Positions 1-11,949 of a DNA stretch of 64,000 nucleotides are shown piece by piece (position 1 is the first letter of the stretch; every line of letters begins with the position of its first letter). The translations under genes were made by a program, and so were the position numbers. Source of the DNA: Acanthococcus lagerstroemiae. Taxonomy: Eukaryota > Arthropoda > Insecta > Hemiptera > Eriococcidae. The notes beneath the pieces were generated by a model. That model ran no database searches, had not been told where the DNA came from, and worked only from the letters and a program-made list of their open reading frames with translations. The stretch is taken from NCBI GenBank assembly GCA_031841125.1, contig CM063113.1, positions 37,203,197 to 37,267,196 on the forward strand. Direction: 5' to 3'.

Positions 1-264
1 TAATCAGCTATCCATGGTTATAATTCGGATCTAGCAACGTAATGGCTGATATCTGGCGGAAAGTTTTCAACAACATCTAGTTTTTTTGTGTTCTTATCAA
101 CGTTTGGATAAAATCGTACACTTCTATCCTAATGTTGATGAGAAATTCAATAGCCGTAGAACGACATCAGCGCTCCCCCGCGTTGCTAGGTCCGAATATA
201 AGCTAACTTCCGACACGTCCTGATCCCCTTGCCCTACCCAGGAATCAACCTACGTTACCAAGTC

Positions 265-432
265 CTTATAGTGGAATGAAAAGACAAATTTACAAATTCG
301 TTAAAATTTTAATATTGAAAAGACTAGTTTTCAAGAAAGTTGCCCTTCATCAGGGTATTGAAAACGCTTTCTGTTTTTCAATATTAAATTTGTTATGAAT
401 TTGTAAATTTTCTCTTTTTACTCATTATAATG
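265..432. mobile_element. Palindromic MITE-like element
   Basis: An imperfect inverted repeat. The left arm runs from TATAGTGGAATGAAAAG through AATATTGAAAA; the right arm is its reverse complement ending near CATTATAATGG. Arms are roughly 70 bp with mismatches. No coding content. Confidence 0.6.
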
Positions 433-433
433 G

Positions 434-1157
434 TTCCCAATGTAGAGTGCAAAATTAGGCTTTCTCATACCAGTATTCTTTATTTAATTTTCTGTGTAAA
501 CAACTTGGAAAGCTTAAGGTATATTATTGTATACATCCTTATAATTCAATGAACACCCACGAAGATTAATTGAATTCCATGGTCAGTAGGGTTACAGTTA
601 CAGATTAGAATGTCGCAACTGGGGCTCATCAGCTTTTCTTAATGCATTTCCATACTCGTTGACAGTGAATTAAAAGTCCTTTTTGTGGACAAAATGACAT
701 ACCAGGTCATTTTTATCTCGCGCACATTTTCCAAACTGAACTGACACTGCGCTGCTTCATGACTGCATAATTTTTCCATTTAAGGGCAGAAGGTTACTTA
801 AGTGCAATTTTAAGTGTTTTTTTCTATTTAAGGGCACTTAAAAAATAAGTTTTGTTTGAAAATACGGCTATAGATCCAGACACTGTACAAAATAGAAGAA
901 AATTCAAAAATACCCTGTTAAAGTTCCAAGAATCCCTGCCTACATCAAAATCCCTGCAGAAATCCGTGCACTGTGAAAATACTTCTGAAATTCTCTGCAT
1001 TCAGGTACTCATCCCAGCAGTTGGCAACCCTGATCGAACTAAAGCAATCTGATAGAATCAAGAATTTCGATGTGAGGAAAAAGACGGGCGCAAAAGAGTG
1101 GCATTTAGTCAAAAAGCTTTGAATGGATTATACAGGTCATGTAGCCAGGAAAGGTTG
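434..1157. other. Intergenic, no recognised feature
   Basis: AT-rich sequence with no convincing coding frame, inverted end or LINE motif. Confidence 0.5.
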
Positions 1158-1330
1158 CTGTGTGGCCGAGTGGTAAAGGTGCCCGCTTCGCAATCCTCGC
1201 GTCTCGGGTTCGAATCCTGTAACTCCTCCCCCCTCCCCTCACCAATTCGGACCAACAAGGAATTATAATCACAGGGCGTGTTACCACCGGATCTAAAAGA
1301 CTGATACTGTTGTGTGCTCGCCGTGGCCAG
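1158..1330 (+). repeat. tRNA-derived SINE-like sequence
   Basis: Box A TGGCCGAGTGG and box B GGTTCGAATCC lie at tRNA spacing, with an anticodon-loop-like TTCGCAA between them. The acceptor ends do not pair, and the tail is C-rich and non-tRNA. It is therefore a retroposed tRNA-like head, not a tRNA gene. Confidence 0.6.
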
Positions 1331-1331
1331 C

Positions 1332-2605
1332 TCAGTGTTGCCAAGTGTGGCACAGTTATGCCACATTGGCGCAATTCAATATCTGCGGCACATTGTGGCA
1401 CTTCATACTTTTTTTTAGTGATTTTCCTCGTACAGTTAAATATTACAAACTAAAAAATTTTTTCCATCAAGTTTCCCGCCTATGTAGAACACTGTCAAAT
1501 GTATTCAGTGTTCGCCTGCGAAAAAAGGGTTTGTGCACGATTATTTTAAAACCTTTTTCTTTCGTATATCGACGAACTTTATTCTTCTATTCCCATTTGC
1601 AGGGCTGAAAAAGTTGATTCCACTTCCACTTAAACTCCTGGGGGGGGGAATGTTCTAATTCACTTCCACCTTCCAACCTCTGTTCCAGTCCTGACTCCTG
1701 ATTACTGATTAGAGATGTCAACTCCTTGCTCATTTGTTGGATCAAATCCAACTGCTGTTGCTCCTCTTGCAAACCAGGTTTTTTAATCTAATGTTACTCC
1801 CTTGCTCCGAATCATTCTCTACCAGCAGGGGGAGCATGAGAGCAGTGACGTAAGAATCTGAGCAGATTAGCTCGCTCGTTTCACGAATGACGCATGAGGG
1901 CCAGTATATAAAACTTGGTTAAAAATTACTCGGTGGTTAAAATGCGAATCCACCAATCCGGTGTTACGACGGGAAAAATGTATTTTTAGAAAACAAGTTG
2001 ATAAAAAGTTGGATATAAACAACTCCCATTTCCAGCTTTCAGCTTCTGAGCTTTTAACTTCCGACTTCGAATAACGAGTATAATTGACTTCCAACTTTCA
2101 ACTTCCATTCCAGTCCTGCTCATTTAGACTTATTTCGTGATCCGTGATCTTCTGATCTTATGATTATGGATTCCAAAAATATGCTTTTGTATTATTTTTT
2201 TCTGCTGAAGTAGATAGGGAATATCCATGTATTTTTGTGATTCATAGAATTTCAAGAAGTATGAGCCACGTTTGATCGAGCATACTTTAGCATATTTTGG
2301 GTATAAAAGCATGTTTTGGCATAGTTTCTGCTGTTTAGAGCATATTCAAGAATATTTGGCCAATTTCCACCATTTTTGCGGAATATTACCAATTGTTTTC
2401 AACGTTGCGCTATTTTGTCTTATAAGAAGATAAAACTGCAATAACTGTGACTTTTTTACAAACCAAAATTTTTTCCGTCAAGTGTTCCGCCTATGTAGAA
2501 GTAGAACACTGTCAAATATGTGGCACAAAGTGGCAAATTTTTCTTGTTGTATTTTTGAGTTGTCGCACATTTTCAAAACTTTCAGCTGGCAACACTGACT
2601 GGACG
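1332..2605. mobile_element. Possible hAT-like element or pair with CAGTGTTGCCA ends
   Basis: Starts CAGTGTTGCCAAGTG and ends at GGCAACACTG, its inverse. Inside, an approximately 45-bp segment near 1453-1500 recurs directly near 2465-2515 (core GCCTATGTAGAA, CACTGTCAAAT). No 8-bp target duplication was seen, so the borders are tentative. Confidence 0.4.
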
Positions 2606-2693
2606 GCTGCACACTTTTCGACACAGAGAAGGAAAACGCTAACGCAACAAATTTTTGCAGGGTTGCCAGATGAGCGATGCTGAATCGGATCAC

Positions 2694-3495
2694 TTTCGAA
2701 TTTTTTTAGGACAAAAAGGACCAAAATTATGTACTTCATACGAACTCTCCTAACAATATACGCGATGGCTTAAAGAGAAGAGGTAGTATATCACATATCA
2801 GTTTTCCAACTTTGGCAAACCTGCTTGGACAAAGTCAAGACTTAACTTCTCCATAAATAACTAGTTTGAATGCTGGAAGCTGCACAATTAGAAAAGTTAT
2901 AGTTAATTTTTTGAGAGAAAATGAAATGTGACTGACTACGTTTTCCTTTTAAGCCATCGTGAATAGGCACCCACCAGTAATTATTGAACAACGAAAAGTT
3001 GAGATCCCAATTTGATTGAATTTTATAGAATTCAAAATCGATTAAGACAAAAAATAACAAAGGAACAATTTCGTCTCAATCTAAGAATAGGTATTAGTAA
3101 ATAAGCACTGCGAAATTACGTTCCACTTCGGTTTAACTTCAACTCTAAAATTCGCACTCAAAGGTGATGATAACTTGGGCTGTGAATTTTATTCCGTCAA
3201 AACTGGGAAGATAATTATGCGCATAAAAAATTTCCTTATTCAGGGAAAATATTCCCAAAAAATTTCCTAAAAATTGGAAATATTCCAAAATATTCTCTAC
3301 CAATATGGGTATCGTTTTAAAGCTCTAATCAGATGGAAATAAAATATACCTTCAAATAAGCTGATAAATTCAGAAATGAAACAATATAATGCAAACTTCA
3401 ACTCATAAGGAAACAAACTAGGTTAGGAGACTTGACATTTCCCGGAAATATTAGTGATTTCAATATTTCACGGAGGCTGTTAGGGTAGAACACTT
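2694..3495. other. Intergenic, AT-rich with ATTCC/ATATTCC runs
   Basis: About 3230-3300 carries clustered AAATATTCC and TTCCCTAAA words like those inside the 34472-35040 element, suggesting a decayed relative. The rest is featureless. Confidence 0.4.
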
Positions 3496-3643
3496 ATAAC
3501 ACCCAAGTATCACAATACGCCATCCTTGGGCGTTCGGCGCCCGTCGATGCCAAACTGACAACGCGGTACGCTCCGCATAGTCAGTTCGGCATCAACGGGC
3601 GCGGAACGCCCAAAGATGGCGTATTGCGATACTCGGGTGTTAT
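3496..3643. mobile_element. Near-perfect palindromic MITE (148 bp)
   Basis: Arms 3496-3558 and 3582-3643 are inverted copies over about 62 bp, from ATAACACCC(A/G)AGTAT to the centre. The core GCGCCCGTCGATGCC recurs in the palindrome at 32025-32142. GC content is well above the flanks. Confidence 0.8.
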
Positions 3644-3714
3644 TGGTGCTCTAGTTAGGGTAGGCCAGTAAACCAGTAAACAAACGTAAGACACTGGTAT
3701 GATAATATGATGAC

Positions 3715-3850
3715 CTTCCCGGCAAGAAGAGAAGAGGGCTAAGGCAGCCCTACGAGACTCTCCGATGTCCCTGAGGTAATGCTCGAAGGGGCGGTTCCAG
3801 GGCTCGGGTGAGAGCAAATGAAAAGAGAGAGCACTAGGGCCATATAGTTG
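3715..3850 (+). repeat. SINE body, partial copy
   Basis: Shares GAAGAGGGCTAAGGCAGCCC, GATGT, TAATGCTCGAA and GAGAGCAAAT in the same order with 9620-9740, where the body follows a tRNA-like head. The head is absent here. Confidence 0.65.
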
Positions 3851-3956
3851 CCCCCGGATTGTTTTGCAACTTCGGTGTGCGAAACAAAAACTGGTCTTAC
3901 GGTGTGATGCGGTGTTTACCAGTTAGCCGATTTTCTTTAGACGAATCGAAGTTTCA

Positions 3957-3993
3957 ACAACATGGCGGTCCGGTATACTCGAGTGAAATTATA
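3957..3993. repeat. Fragment related to the 32180-32339 palindrome
   Basis: ATGGCGGTCCGGTATACTCG and GTGAAA match the right arm of that palindrome with few changes. Confidence 0.5.
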
Positions 3994-4229
3994 CTGCCCT
4001 ACCAGCACATGAACAGGGTTGGCATGTTTTAAAATAATAAAAAGTTTCTTCATTTGTGAAAATTCCAATTCCTGAGTTGTGGCTTATTTTTGAAGTATCA
4101 ATCAATTTCTAGAAGATTATTTGCAAACCCAGAAAAATACCCAAAAAAGGACCAAAATTGTTAAAAAGGGCAAGGGCCAAATCTAAGCAACGGTAAACTA
4201 CCCCGACTAACCTGCTCAAGAAAGTCGCG

Positions 4230-4495
4230 CTTCAAAAACCGTGACCGCCAAGGTCCGGCATCTGGTAACCAGAGATGGGGAGGACATGTGGGAAAGAACA
4301 GCAATGGGATGGACACCAAGGAAAAAGAAAAGAAAGGTGGGCAGATCAAAAACAAGGTGGGAAGATGAAAGTACAAGCTACGGGGGGATGGCACAGGGAA
4401 GGGATACTAAGGTACGCGACCACTGGAGGAAGGTAAGGGAGGCTTGTGTCGAAGGATGGGCGCATTAGACCAAAAAATAAATAAATAAAAATAGT
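4230..4495 (+). mobile_element. RTE-like LINE 3-prime end
   Basis: One frame reads RDGEDMWERTAMGWTP, KKRKVGRSKTRWEDE and VREACVEGWAH before a stop, then an AAATAAATAAA tail. The WTPR...GRPKTRW-type C terminus followed by a simple-repeat tail is characteristic of RTE-like LINE ORF2 ends. Upstream ORF2 is missing, so it is a 5-prime-truncated copy. Confidence 0.75.
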
Positions 4496-5507
4496 ATTAT
4501 TAAGATATCGTGAACGATGTGAAATAAAGGCTGTACTACTACGAAGTTCAAGTAAATCGGAGGTGTTTCCGAATGAAATCGTAGCCGCGAGGTGGATGAA
4601 AGCTGGAATGACGAATGCTTTTCGTCGCTCTTATTGCCGGATTTAAACTTGGATCAGACGTAGCGTAGCCGGGAACGCGGAGAAACGAAAAAGCGATACA
4701 AGGTGCACGATGCGCTGCCCTTACTGGAACAACAGTCCCTGACGTAGCCAAAAAAAGACCCTAAAAACGTTGCCGATGACGGCTCCCCCAATTCGACGAC
4801 ACCCCTTTACCGTACACACACTCTTATTGATCTGGCTATGCGTTACGCCGGATCAGAAAGAACGGCGAGAAGAATGAAGGGAAGTTATTATCGTCGGGTG
4901 TATTTTAGAAACCAATTCGGAACGTGAAACGTAAATAGCTCACCTCCGGAAGGTACGTGCGCCGGTATCAGTTTCTTGGATTCCGTCCTACGCGGACTCA
5001 TATCGACTTGCCGATTTTTCTCGTTTTTAGGCTTATTGCGAAGCATATACCACATTGCGTTCACTTTGTAATTTCAGGGTGTTTACTGGCAAGTGAAACA
5101 ACCAAAATAAGTAAATAATAAGCATCTGAGTGAACCGGAAATCGAGCATGTAAATAGCTTCCTTTTTTGGGCAGAGCAACCAAAAATGAGAAAATTACAT
5201 ACCCATAGTCTCTTTTTCTAATTTCCTCTCAACCCGAGCCCTAGAATCCGCCCTTCCGAGCATTACTGCAGAGACGTCGAATGATATAATTACAAAACGT
5301 TGCAAAAAAGCCTTTAATTACAAGAAAAATTCATTATTAAGAAGAGCAATCTCTATTGTAGTACAACATTTCGTACCACTGATGTGGTCTGACTTGGTTG
5401 TGACATCAGTCTTTCAAACGGAATGCCTGTTTCAAATTTTATTAAAAGAACGTTACTATTATGTACTAACTTCGATTTTTTTTTTTTTAACCTATGTATT
5501 AGTATAA
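4496..5507. other. Intergenic, CpG-richer unassigned segment
   Basis: About 4550-5060 is visibly richer in CG dinucleotides than the flanks and carries no repeat signature. No splice-consistent coding frame was recognised. Confidence 0.4.
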
Positions 5508-5605
5508 GATGGGAATTCCAAAGATCCTGAAGAAGGAGGTAAGGAAAATTTTGGGAGAAATGAAAAAAGACAGAGCTCCGAGACCGGACAAAATAGGCAG
5601 TAACA
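5508..5605 (+). mobile_element. LINE reverse-transcriptase fragment
   Basis: Reads IPKILKKEVRKILGEMK then APRPDKIG, the region just before the first conserved RT block (KMKNGKAPGPDGI in LINEs). It breaks off after that. Confidence 0.6.
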
Positions 5606-5705
5606 TGCCCAAAAGTTACCAGATTTCTGGAAGTTTTTACCATATTTACAATTTTCCTCATTGCACACTAATATTACACAAATTCCTCGGCCACCCGAAA
5701 CATTA

Positions 5706-7294
5706 ATATAGCTGTGTTGATGCCCTAATTAAACTTTTGCGAATGAAAACAAGGCCTTCCAAATATTTTTCTATTTTGTTCCCCACCTCAACAAAGAGTT
5801 ACAAAAAGAAATGGAAAAACGGAGTTGAGAATTTCGAGAACCAAAAGGTCGATACATTTGTTGCAATTTCAAGTTAGGAAAGTCCTCCACTCTTTCTAAA
5901 CAATATCGTAGCTTTTAAGGCGAATCGTATGTTTGCATTCTTTTGTGTAATTCTCCGCTTGTGTGATTTCATTTCAAATGCATTTTTTGTTCTTTGTGAG
6001 AGTTGATTACTATACCCTACCGAACCGTAAAAGAAAATCAAAGTGCCACTAGACATTAAAAAGAAAAATGAAAAAGTAATGAGTATCCTACGTTGTATGG
6101 TACATGTGTATGTATCATGCATCGAATCTGTGTCATCGTTACGAGCTAACATTGAGTGTTGGTCTGTTGGTACACTCAAAATGTTTTCTCATCATTTAAC
6201 AGTTGCGGTCATCCAGGCTTTGCTCGTCACGATGTAATTTTACCTCGATGTAAAGGCGAATCCTGCGAGCATTTTCCTGTAGGGTAAGGTGCCTCAGAAT
6301 GACTCATTTTTGTGCTACAACTTTGGTGTTGATGTATCGCAAATTCTGAGGCCTGCAGGCATTCGTCGCCTAGCGTTTTATTTGACGATGATTCAAAATC
6401 CAGGATGATGACTGATCTCTCAAAAGTCCCCCAAGCATTCGAGAAAGGAACGTTTATCCAAAGAAAATGTAAACACGATGAATTTTCTCATGAAAGATAC
6501 TGAAAATCATCCTGCAAAATTGAAATGAGAAATTTTCATCAAAATTAGATGGGCAATCCTCCCCGAGACCCTCATTTCTGGTGTTTAACTTTGGTAGAAA
6601 TCCTCCCATGACATGCCAAGTATATTTACCGGGTGTTTCAAGGTACGCGATCCCCTCCTATACCGGGTAAATAGGAAACTCATGATGACCATTTGTAGAT
6701 GTGTTTGCCTGCTCTTACTTTTGAAGGAGTAGAGTGTAGGATTTTAAGAAAGTCTTATACCACAATGATGGAGAATAGATAGCCTAGTGGAATTTTTAGT
6801 AATAATGGAACAAAAGCGGCAGCAACTAGAAAAAATATATATACATGTATACAAAACCGGATTGACAGGGTGTTCAAAAGATCACTTTTGGTAGAAACTA
6901 CATACTGTGATCTTATTTTGGACCCAGTAATTTCTTCACGGTAAACGATTTCCCCGTACAATTCAAAAGTACTTTTTGGTCCTTCGCTCCTGTGCATTTT
7001 AGTCGTCGATGTGGAAATTTTTAATCAATGCAGTGATCGAAAATTGTACTTCATTACTTGCGGAAAATTCTTTACTATAAATTGAAGAGCTACAAACATT
7101 ACCAGGATCGGCCGCCGTTGTAGTCCAAGCAAATTTAATAATACGTAATATCTGCTGAATCTTCATTCAAATATTCGAATATCTCGCTCGCCATTTAAAT
7201 AATTAAACTTCGGCAATCAAAAAAACACACATAGTGTTTTCGAAAGGTATGGAGGTAGAAATCGGTAAATCACAAAAATATCGCTGGGTGTGGT
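5706..7294. other. Intergenic, no recognised feature
   Basis: AT-rich, no coding support; short open frames have no protein-like content. Confidence 0.5.
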
Positions 7295-7500
7295 CAGGGA
7301 CATAACGAAGAATTTTTCCTGGAGGGGCAAAAATTATTAAATTCCCAACTAACTCAGCTCAAAATTCCCAAGTATCAAAATTTGTTTGCATTGGCTGAAA
7401 AGAAATCTTTTGCCTTGGTGTTAGATTTTTCCAACTTCTGATCCATCTGCTAATGTTTCCCAGATCCGGCGGAGACTTGGGGGCGAGGTGCCCCCCGTGG
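7295..7500 (+). mobile_element. Fragment of CAGGGACGTA-type hAT MITE
   Basis: Begins CAGGGACATAACGAAGAATT and includes AATTCCCAAGTAT, both shared with 53500-53721 and, inverted, with 49980-50250. The right end is degraded into a CG-rich GGTGCCCCCCG stretch. Confidence 0.6.
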
Positions 7501-8479
7501 TGGGCAACTTTTGTAGAAAATGAAGAAAATATGAAAATTTTTGTTGCTAGTTTTCACTGAAATCGATTTTGTGAACATCTTGTACATTCAGTTTAAATAT
7601 TTTTTCCCAGTGTTTGTAGCTGCTGTCTTCTATTTGCTGAGGAAACAAATTTTCATCAATACTGTTCGGAATTTCTCCAAATATCCAACATCTATTGGCA
7701 TTTCTCCTTCTGCATACATTCTGCAAATTGATCGATGTAATTTTTTTAAAATTACTTATCTTGCATTCCTCGATAACTCACTGGCAATTTCATAAACTCC
7801 TTCTGCTTTACCTGCTTTCATTTCTCTCAGAGTTTTATCAAATCCCGATCTCAAAGTAGGATCTCCTCTTTCTTCATTCGCTTTACTATCTTCTCTTTCC
7901 ATACATTTACTTAAACCTGCTCCTTTCTTATATAGTTTTTTAAAATATCTAACTCTTTTTTAGAATCTAATAATTTTCCTTTTTCATCGGTTAAATTATT
8001 TGTTCTCTTTGTTCTTGCTCAAAAATATTTTTTTATTTTATTATAGGCCTGGTCGGGTTTTTCTGCTTTCATTTGCTCCTCAATTTCCTCACAATTCTAA
8101 TTAATCCATTTTTCTTTTGCCTACTTACATTCTCTCTTTTTTGATTTCTTAAAGCCTTATGGTTTTCCTTACTTTCTCTATTATTGGCTTGTTTATACTT
8201 TCTTTTTTCGTCCATTAATTCTAATATCTCACTTTATGGTTTTCTCCTTTCTTTAATTTGAGTACCTAATTTCTTCCTTGCTGCCAAATTTATTGCTTCT
8301 GTATTTTTCTCTTTCCTTCACCTTTTTCAATAACTCCATATTCCATTTTGCTTTTACTTTCTTCTTCATCTTTTAAAATTTAAAAATTTAAACCTACCTA
8401 CATTTCATTACCATTAAAATGTAATCACTGTCTACATCCGCTCCTGGGTGTATCTTGCAATCCAATATTTGATTTTTAC

Positions 8480-8846
8480 CAGTGTTGTGCCGTAGAATAC
8501 ATGGCGTCAAATACATCAGCATTCTACGCGTAAAATGAATTGTATAGAATAGCTTGAAATTGGTGTAGAATGTGTAGAATAGGTGTAAAATGAGTAAAAT
8601 TCTATGTAACTCAAACCAAAAAGCCAAAAAAATTCAACTTTCAAAAAGTGGCCCGCTGTTAGAAAACCAAGCTTACCATCATTGATGGTAAGCCTGGTTT
8701 AAAAATTGTTTTGTTTTTTGGCTTTTTGGTTTGGGTTATACAGTATTTTACTCATTTCACGCCTATTCTACGCATTTTACGCATATTTTACACATTTTAC
8801 ATCGAAAACGTAGAATACACATTTTACGCGTAAAATCCCATCGCTG
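8480..8846. mobile_element. hAT-type hairpin MITE with exact 8-bp TSD ATTTTTAC
   Basis: Flanked by ATTTTTAC at 8472-8479 and 8847-8854; starts CAGTGTTGTGCC and ends CCCATCGCTG. Inside are two long inverted arms carrying repeats of 9-mers such as GCGTAAAAT and GTGTAGAAT, then AACCAAAAAGCCAAAAAA, converging on a short palindrome TTACCATCATTGATGGTAA. It sits in the LINE endonuclease region, and removing it rejoins the LINE. Confidence 0.88.
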
Positions 8847-9228
8847 ATTTTTACTTTTATATCTTCTTCTCGCCATAATCTATTTGATATCCTCTCTCGT
8901 TTCCTGGGCTTTTCCAGGTGTATTTGCTTCTCTCTTGGTTTTTAAACAGTGTTTCCAATAATTCATTTATATTCCTGAGAAAATTCTATGAGCCTTGCCC
9001 CTCTTTCATTTCACTCTCCTCAACCCAGCTCTCCGCATACCCCTTGTTCTTTTCTTCCTCCTGCTCTGGTGTTCCAATCTTTCATTGTAATTGAACTTTC
9101 TTTTCCTTTTACCTTACTTAATACTTCATTAATTTCTTCATTAATTTCTTCTACTTCTTCGCTGTAACTTCCTATATTAAGTATATAAACTTGGACCATC
9201 ACTAAAGATACTAGTCAATAATACTCTC

Positions 9229-10396
9229 CAGGGTGACTGCCGGTCACGGAAAACACGGAAAGTCACGATTTTTAAAGTAGGTCACGGAAGTCACGAAAAG
9301 TCACGGATTTCCATTAGAAAAAATTGGGGGGGGGGGAAATTGGTATAAAATCAGAACTATTTAAATATGACAGCATGTGGACAGTGTTTTGCTTTTCCTG
9401 CTAATTATTTGAGGTCATGAAAATCCAAGTAACAACGTAATGAATAATGAACGTATCAAAATACATACAAACATCGGATGATGAAATTGGAATTAAAATT
9501 ATAGATTAGTGGGGGGGGGGTCTGGTTGGCCGAATGGATACGCGTTGGTCTCGGAATCCGGAGGTCCCGGGTTCGAGCCCACGGAGCAACTCGCCAGATT
9601 TCGACTAGGTCGGTTTTTCGGTGAGAAGGGAAGAGGGCTAAGGCAGCCCTAACAGCCTCCCCGGCGTCTCTGATGTAATGCTCGAAAGGGCGGATTCCAG
9701 GACTCGAGTTGAGAGCAAATTAGAAAAGAAGGGGTCTCCAACCTGTTCTACCCAAGGGCCATATTGAAAACTGTAGACGGTTTGACGTGTCAGCAATATT
9801 CCGGGGGGTTTGGGGTATGAAATTTGCTGGCTGGAAAAGAAATCACCGCTGCCGGTCAACAGCTGATTTGGATTTGACGCTAGGTAAAGGGGGTTAGAAA
9901 ACAGAAAGGGCGAAAAGTAGACGAGGATTTCACCTGTAGCTGACGTTCAAATTTCTAAACTAGGAATACATTTTCAAAATGCTAAATATTTCATTGACTA
10001 ACGATTTTCCCGCGGGCCGCTTAAAATTCGTGCGCGGTCCGTAGTTTGGAGACCCTTGGCTTAGTCGATTGTTACTATCTCGTTATTACTTTTCTTTAAA
10101 TGTTCCTTTCTGAATTATTTCGAGCAGTGAGTAGAACCAAATGAAAAAAAATTCAGAAATGTAAAGAAACAGAAATAGAATGTTTGTTGTTTGCGTACTG
10201 TGTTATTGGATATTGATTCTTCAAAGATCCATTAGTATCGTATCTTTTTTTTTTTTACATTATTGAATTTGGTATGATAAACTTTGCAAAATGGTACCCA
10301 TAGAGGTTTTAGAAAAAAATCTTGGGAGGTCACGAAAAAGTTACGGATCTTAATTCTTTTGATTTGATAGACACCATGCGCTCTCACTGTGTTGGG
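9229..10396. mobile_element. Probable inverted-end element with CAGGGTGACTGCC left end, SINE inserted inside
   Basis: Starts CAGGGTGACTGCCGGTCACG within the LINE copy. TCACGAAAAGT and CACGGAT words at 9285-9320 recur near 10327-10350. The right border is not clear. Contains the SINE at 9522-9745. Confidence 0.45.
9522..9745 (+). repeat. tRNA-derived SINE with head and body
   Basis: Head: box A TTGGCCGAATGG and box B GGGTTCGAGCCC at tRNA spacing. Body: GAAGGGAAGAGGGCTAAGG through GAGAGCAAAT, shared with 3715-3850. Two copies of the body with different flanks define a dispersed family. Confidence 0.7.
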
Positions 10397-11657
10397 TAGG
10401 GGAGACCGGGGAACAATGTAACAGTGATCATTAAATTGCTTCACAACACTCTAAAATGTTGCCGTTTTCGTTACTAGATAGTAATTTTAGAAAGGAATCT
10501 GTGAAGAAGAAGAAAAAAAAAACAATGCCTTGACTTTCATACACACCAAAAAAAATTTTAATTGATTTTTTGGTCTTTCTCTGCTGTAATTTTAAATATC
10601 TATGAATATTTTTCTCATTAAAATTTATCTTTTTGACGATCTAAAGATATAATATGAAAATTACAAGAAAAGTATGCATTTTATTATCGAGCTGTACAAT
10701 TTAGATTTGACTTGATAGTTTTTCAACAATATGTCATACTTCTTGATAAAATGGTGTGATGGGGAACAGCGTAACAGTATTTCTGTCTTCCATACGTCTG
10801 TATATAAGGCAGTGACACATGACGTCACCAGAACGCTTGTTATCAATATTGAGGAAAAGAACCAAAATGAAACACATGTAGTCTAAAAGAAAGTTGACGA
10901 ATTTTTCGATTTATGTCGAAATTTCTCGAAAATAAGTGGAATTACGTGAAAAATGATAGTGAAATTCGTAGGAAATGGTATTTACATTTTTGAAAAAGCA
11001 ACTTTCGTATAATTTCGAACACTCTCGCAAATTTTTACAATTTGAAAATTGACTATTAATGCTAGTAAGTAACTCAACATTTCGAATTATGTATTTCGGA
11101 TTTACGCTTTTTCTAATTCAATTTAATAACAATAGTCAACTTTTCAACACCGATTGCCAAAAACTCGGTTTAACTTGAAAAATGCGCAAAATTATTCAGT
11201 CCTTTTTATCAGTTTTATCAAACTTGGGGGCGAAATTTGTAAACAAAGCCAAAGTGCCACTCCCCTGTATCAGTCATTCTTTTTTCCATACGTCTGTATA
11301 GTGTGTACTGCCGTTTATGAAATGTTTACATTTTGATACGCCTGGTATCCGCTAATTTTGATAAAACTGTAGTTTGTACGTTGTACCAGGAGATTTTTGG
11401 ATTTATTCAGGAAATCCTGGATTTTTCCAAGCTAAACGATTATCCTATCAATTTTTTGACAGTGTAACAAAAAAGTACATGGCTAAAATAATTTCTAGAT
11501 TCTTCAGGTTTTAACATTTTCAGGCGGTAATAACACCAAAATGTAGCCAAAGGTTTTATTTTTCAGGTGAGGTGTTGAAGTCTGAATTCATAATTAATTT
11601 GTAGTTCACAGATCAAAATGGACGAAAAGTGTTACTTTGTTCCCCAATCTCCCCTAT
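10397..11657. mobile_element. 1.26 kb element with 28-bp TIRs (GGGGAGACCGGGGAACA)
   Basis: The left end at 10397-10424 and the inverse at 11630-11657 agree at about 24 of 28 positions, with TA flanking both sides. Inside, CCATACGTCTGTATA occurs twice in direct orientation near 10791 and 11288, and GGGGAACAGCGTAACAG recurs near 10760. No transposase-like frame. Confidence 0.7.
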
Positions 11658-11705
11658 ATCTTTGCACTCTATTCCCTATACAGTCTTATTCATAATACCT
11701 ACGCC

Positions 11706-11949
11706 CAGTGGCGTAGCCAAAATTTTTCCGAGGTAGGGGATCAGCAAAACTTTGGGCGGGGAGGGGGGTACACTTAATATGAACTGTATATTTTTACATT
11801 GACGTATCAGTATGTTGTGCATTTCAACTTCAATTATGCATATGAATTTAAATTTCATTTCACGCATTTACTGTGATACTGACAGCATGTAAAAAATTCT
11901 CTCAAGGGGGGATTCATTCCCCTAATCCACCCCCCTGGCTACGCCACTG
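11706..11949. mobile_element. hAT-type MITE CAGTGGCGTAGCC with exact TSD CCTACGCC
   Basis: TSD at 11698-11705 and 11950-11957. Perfect terminal CAGTGGCGTAGCCA and TGGCTACGCCACTG. 244 bp, non-coding. Same family as 22510-22677. Confidence 0.92.
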
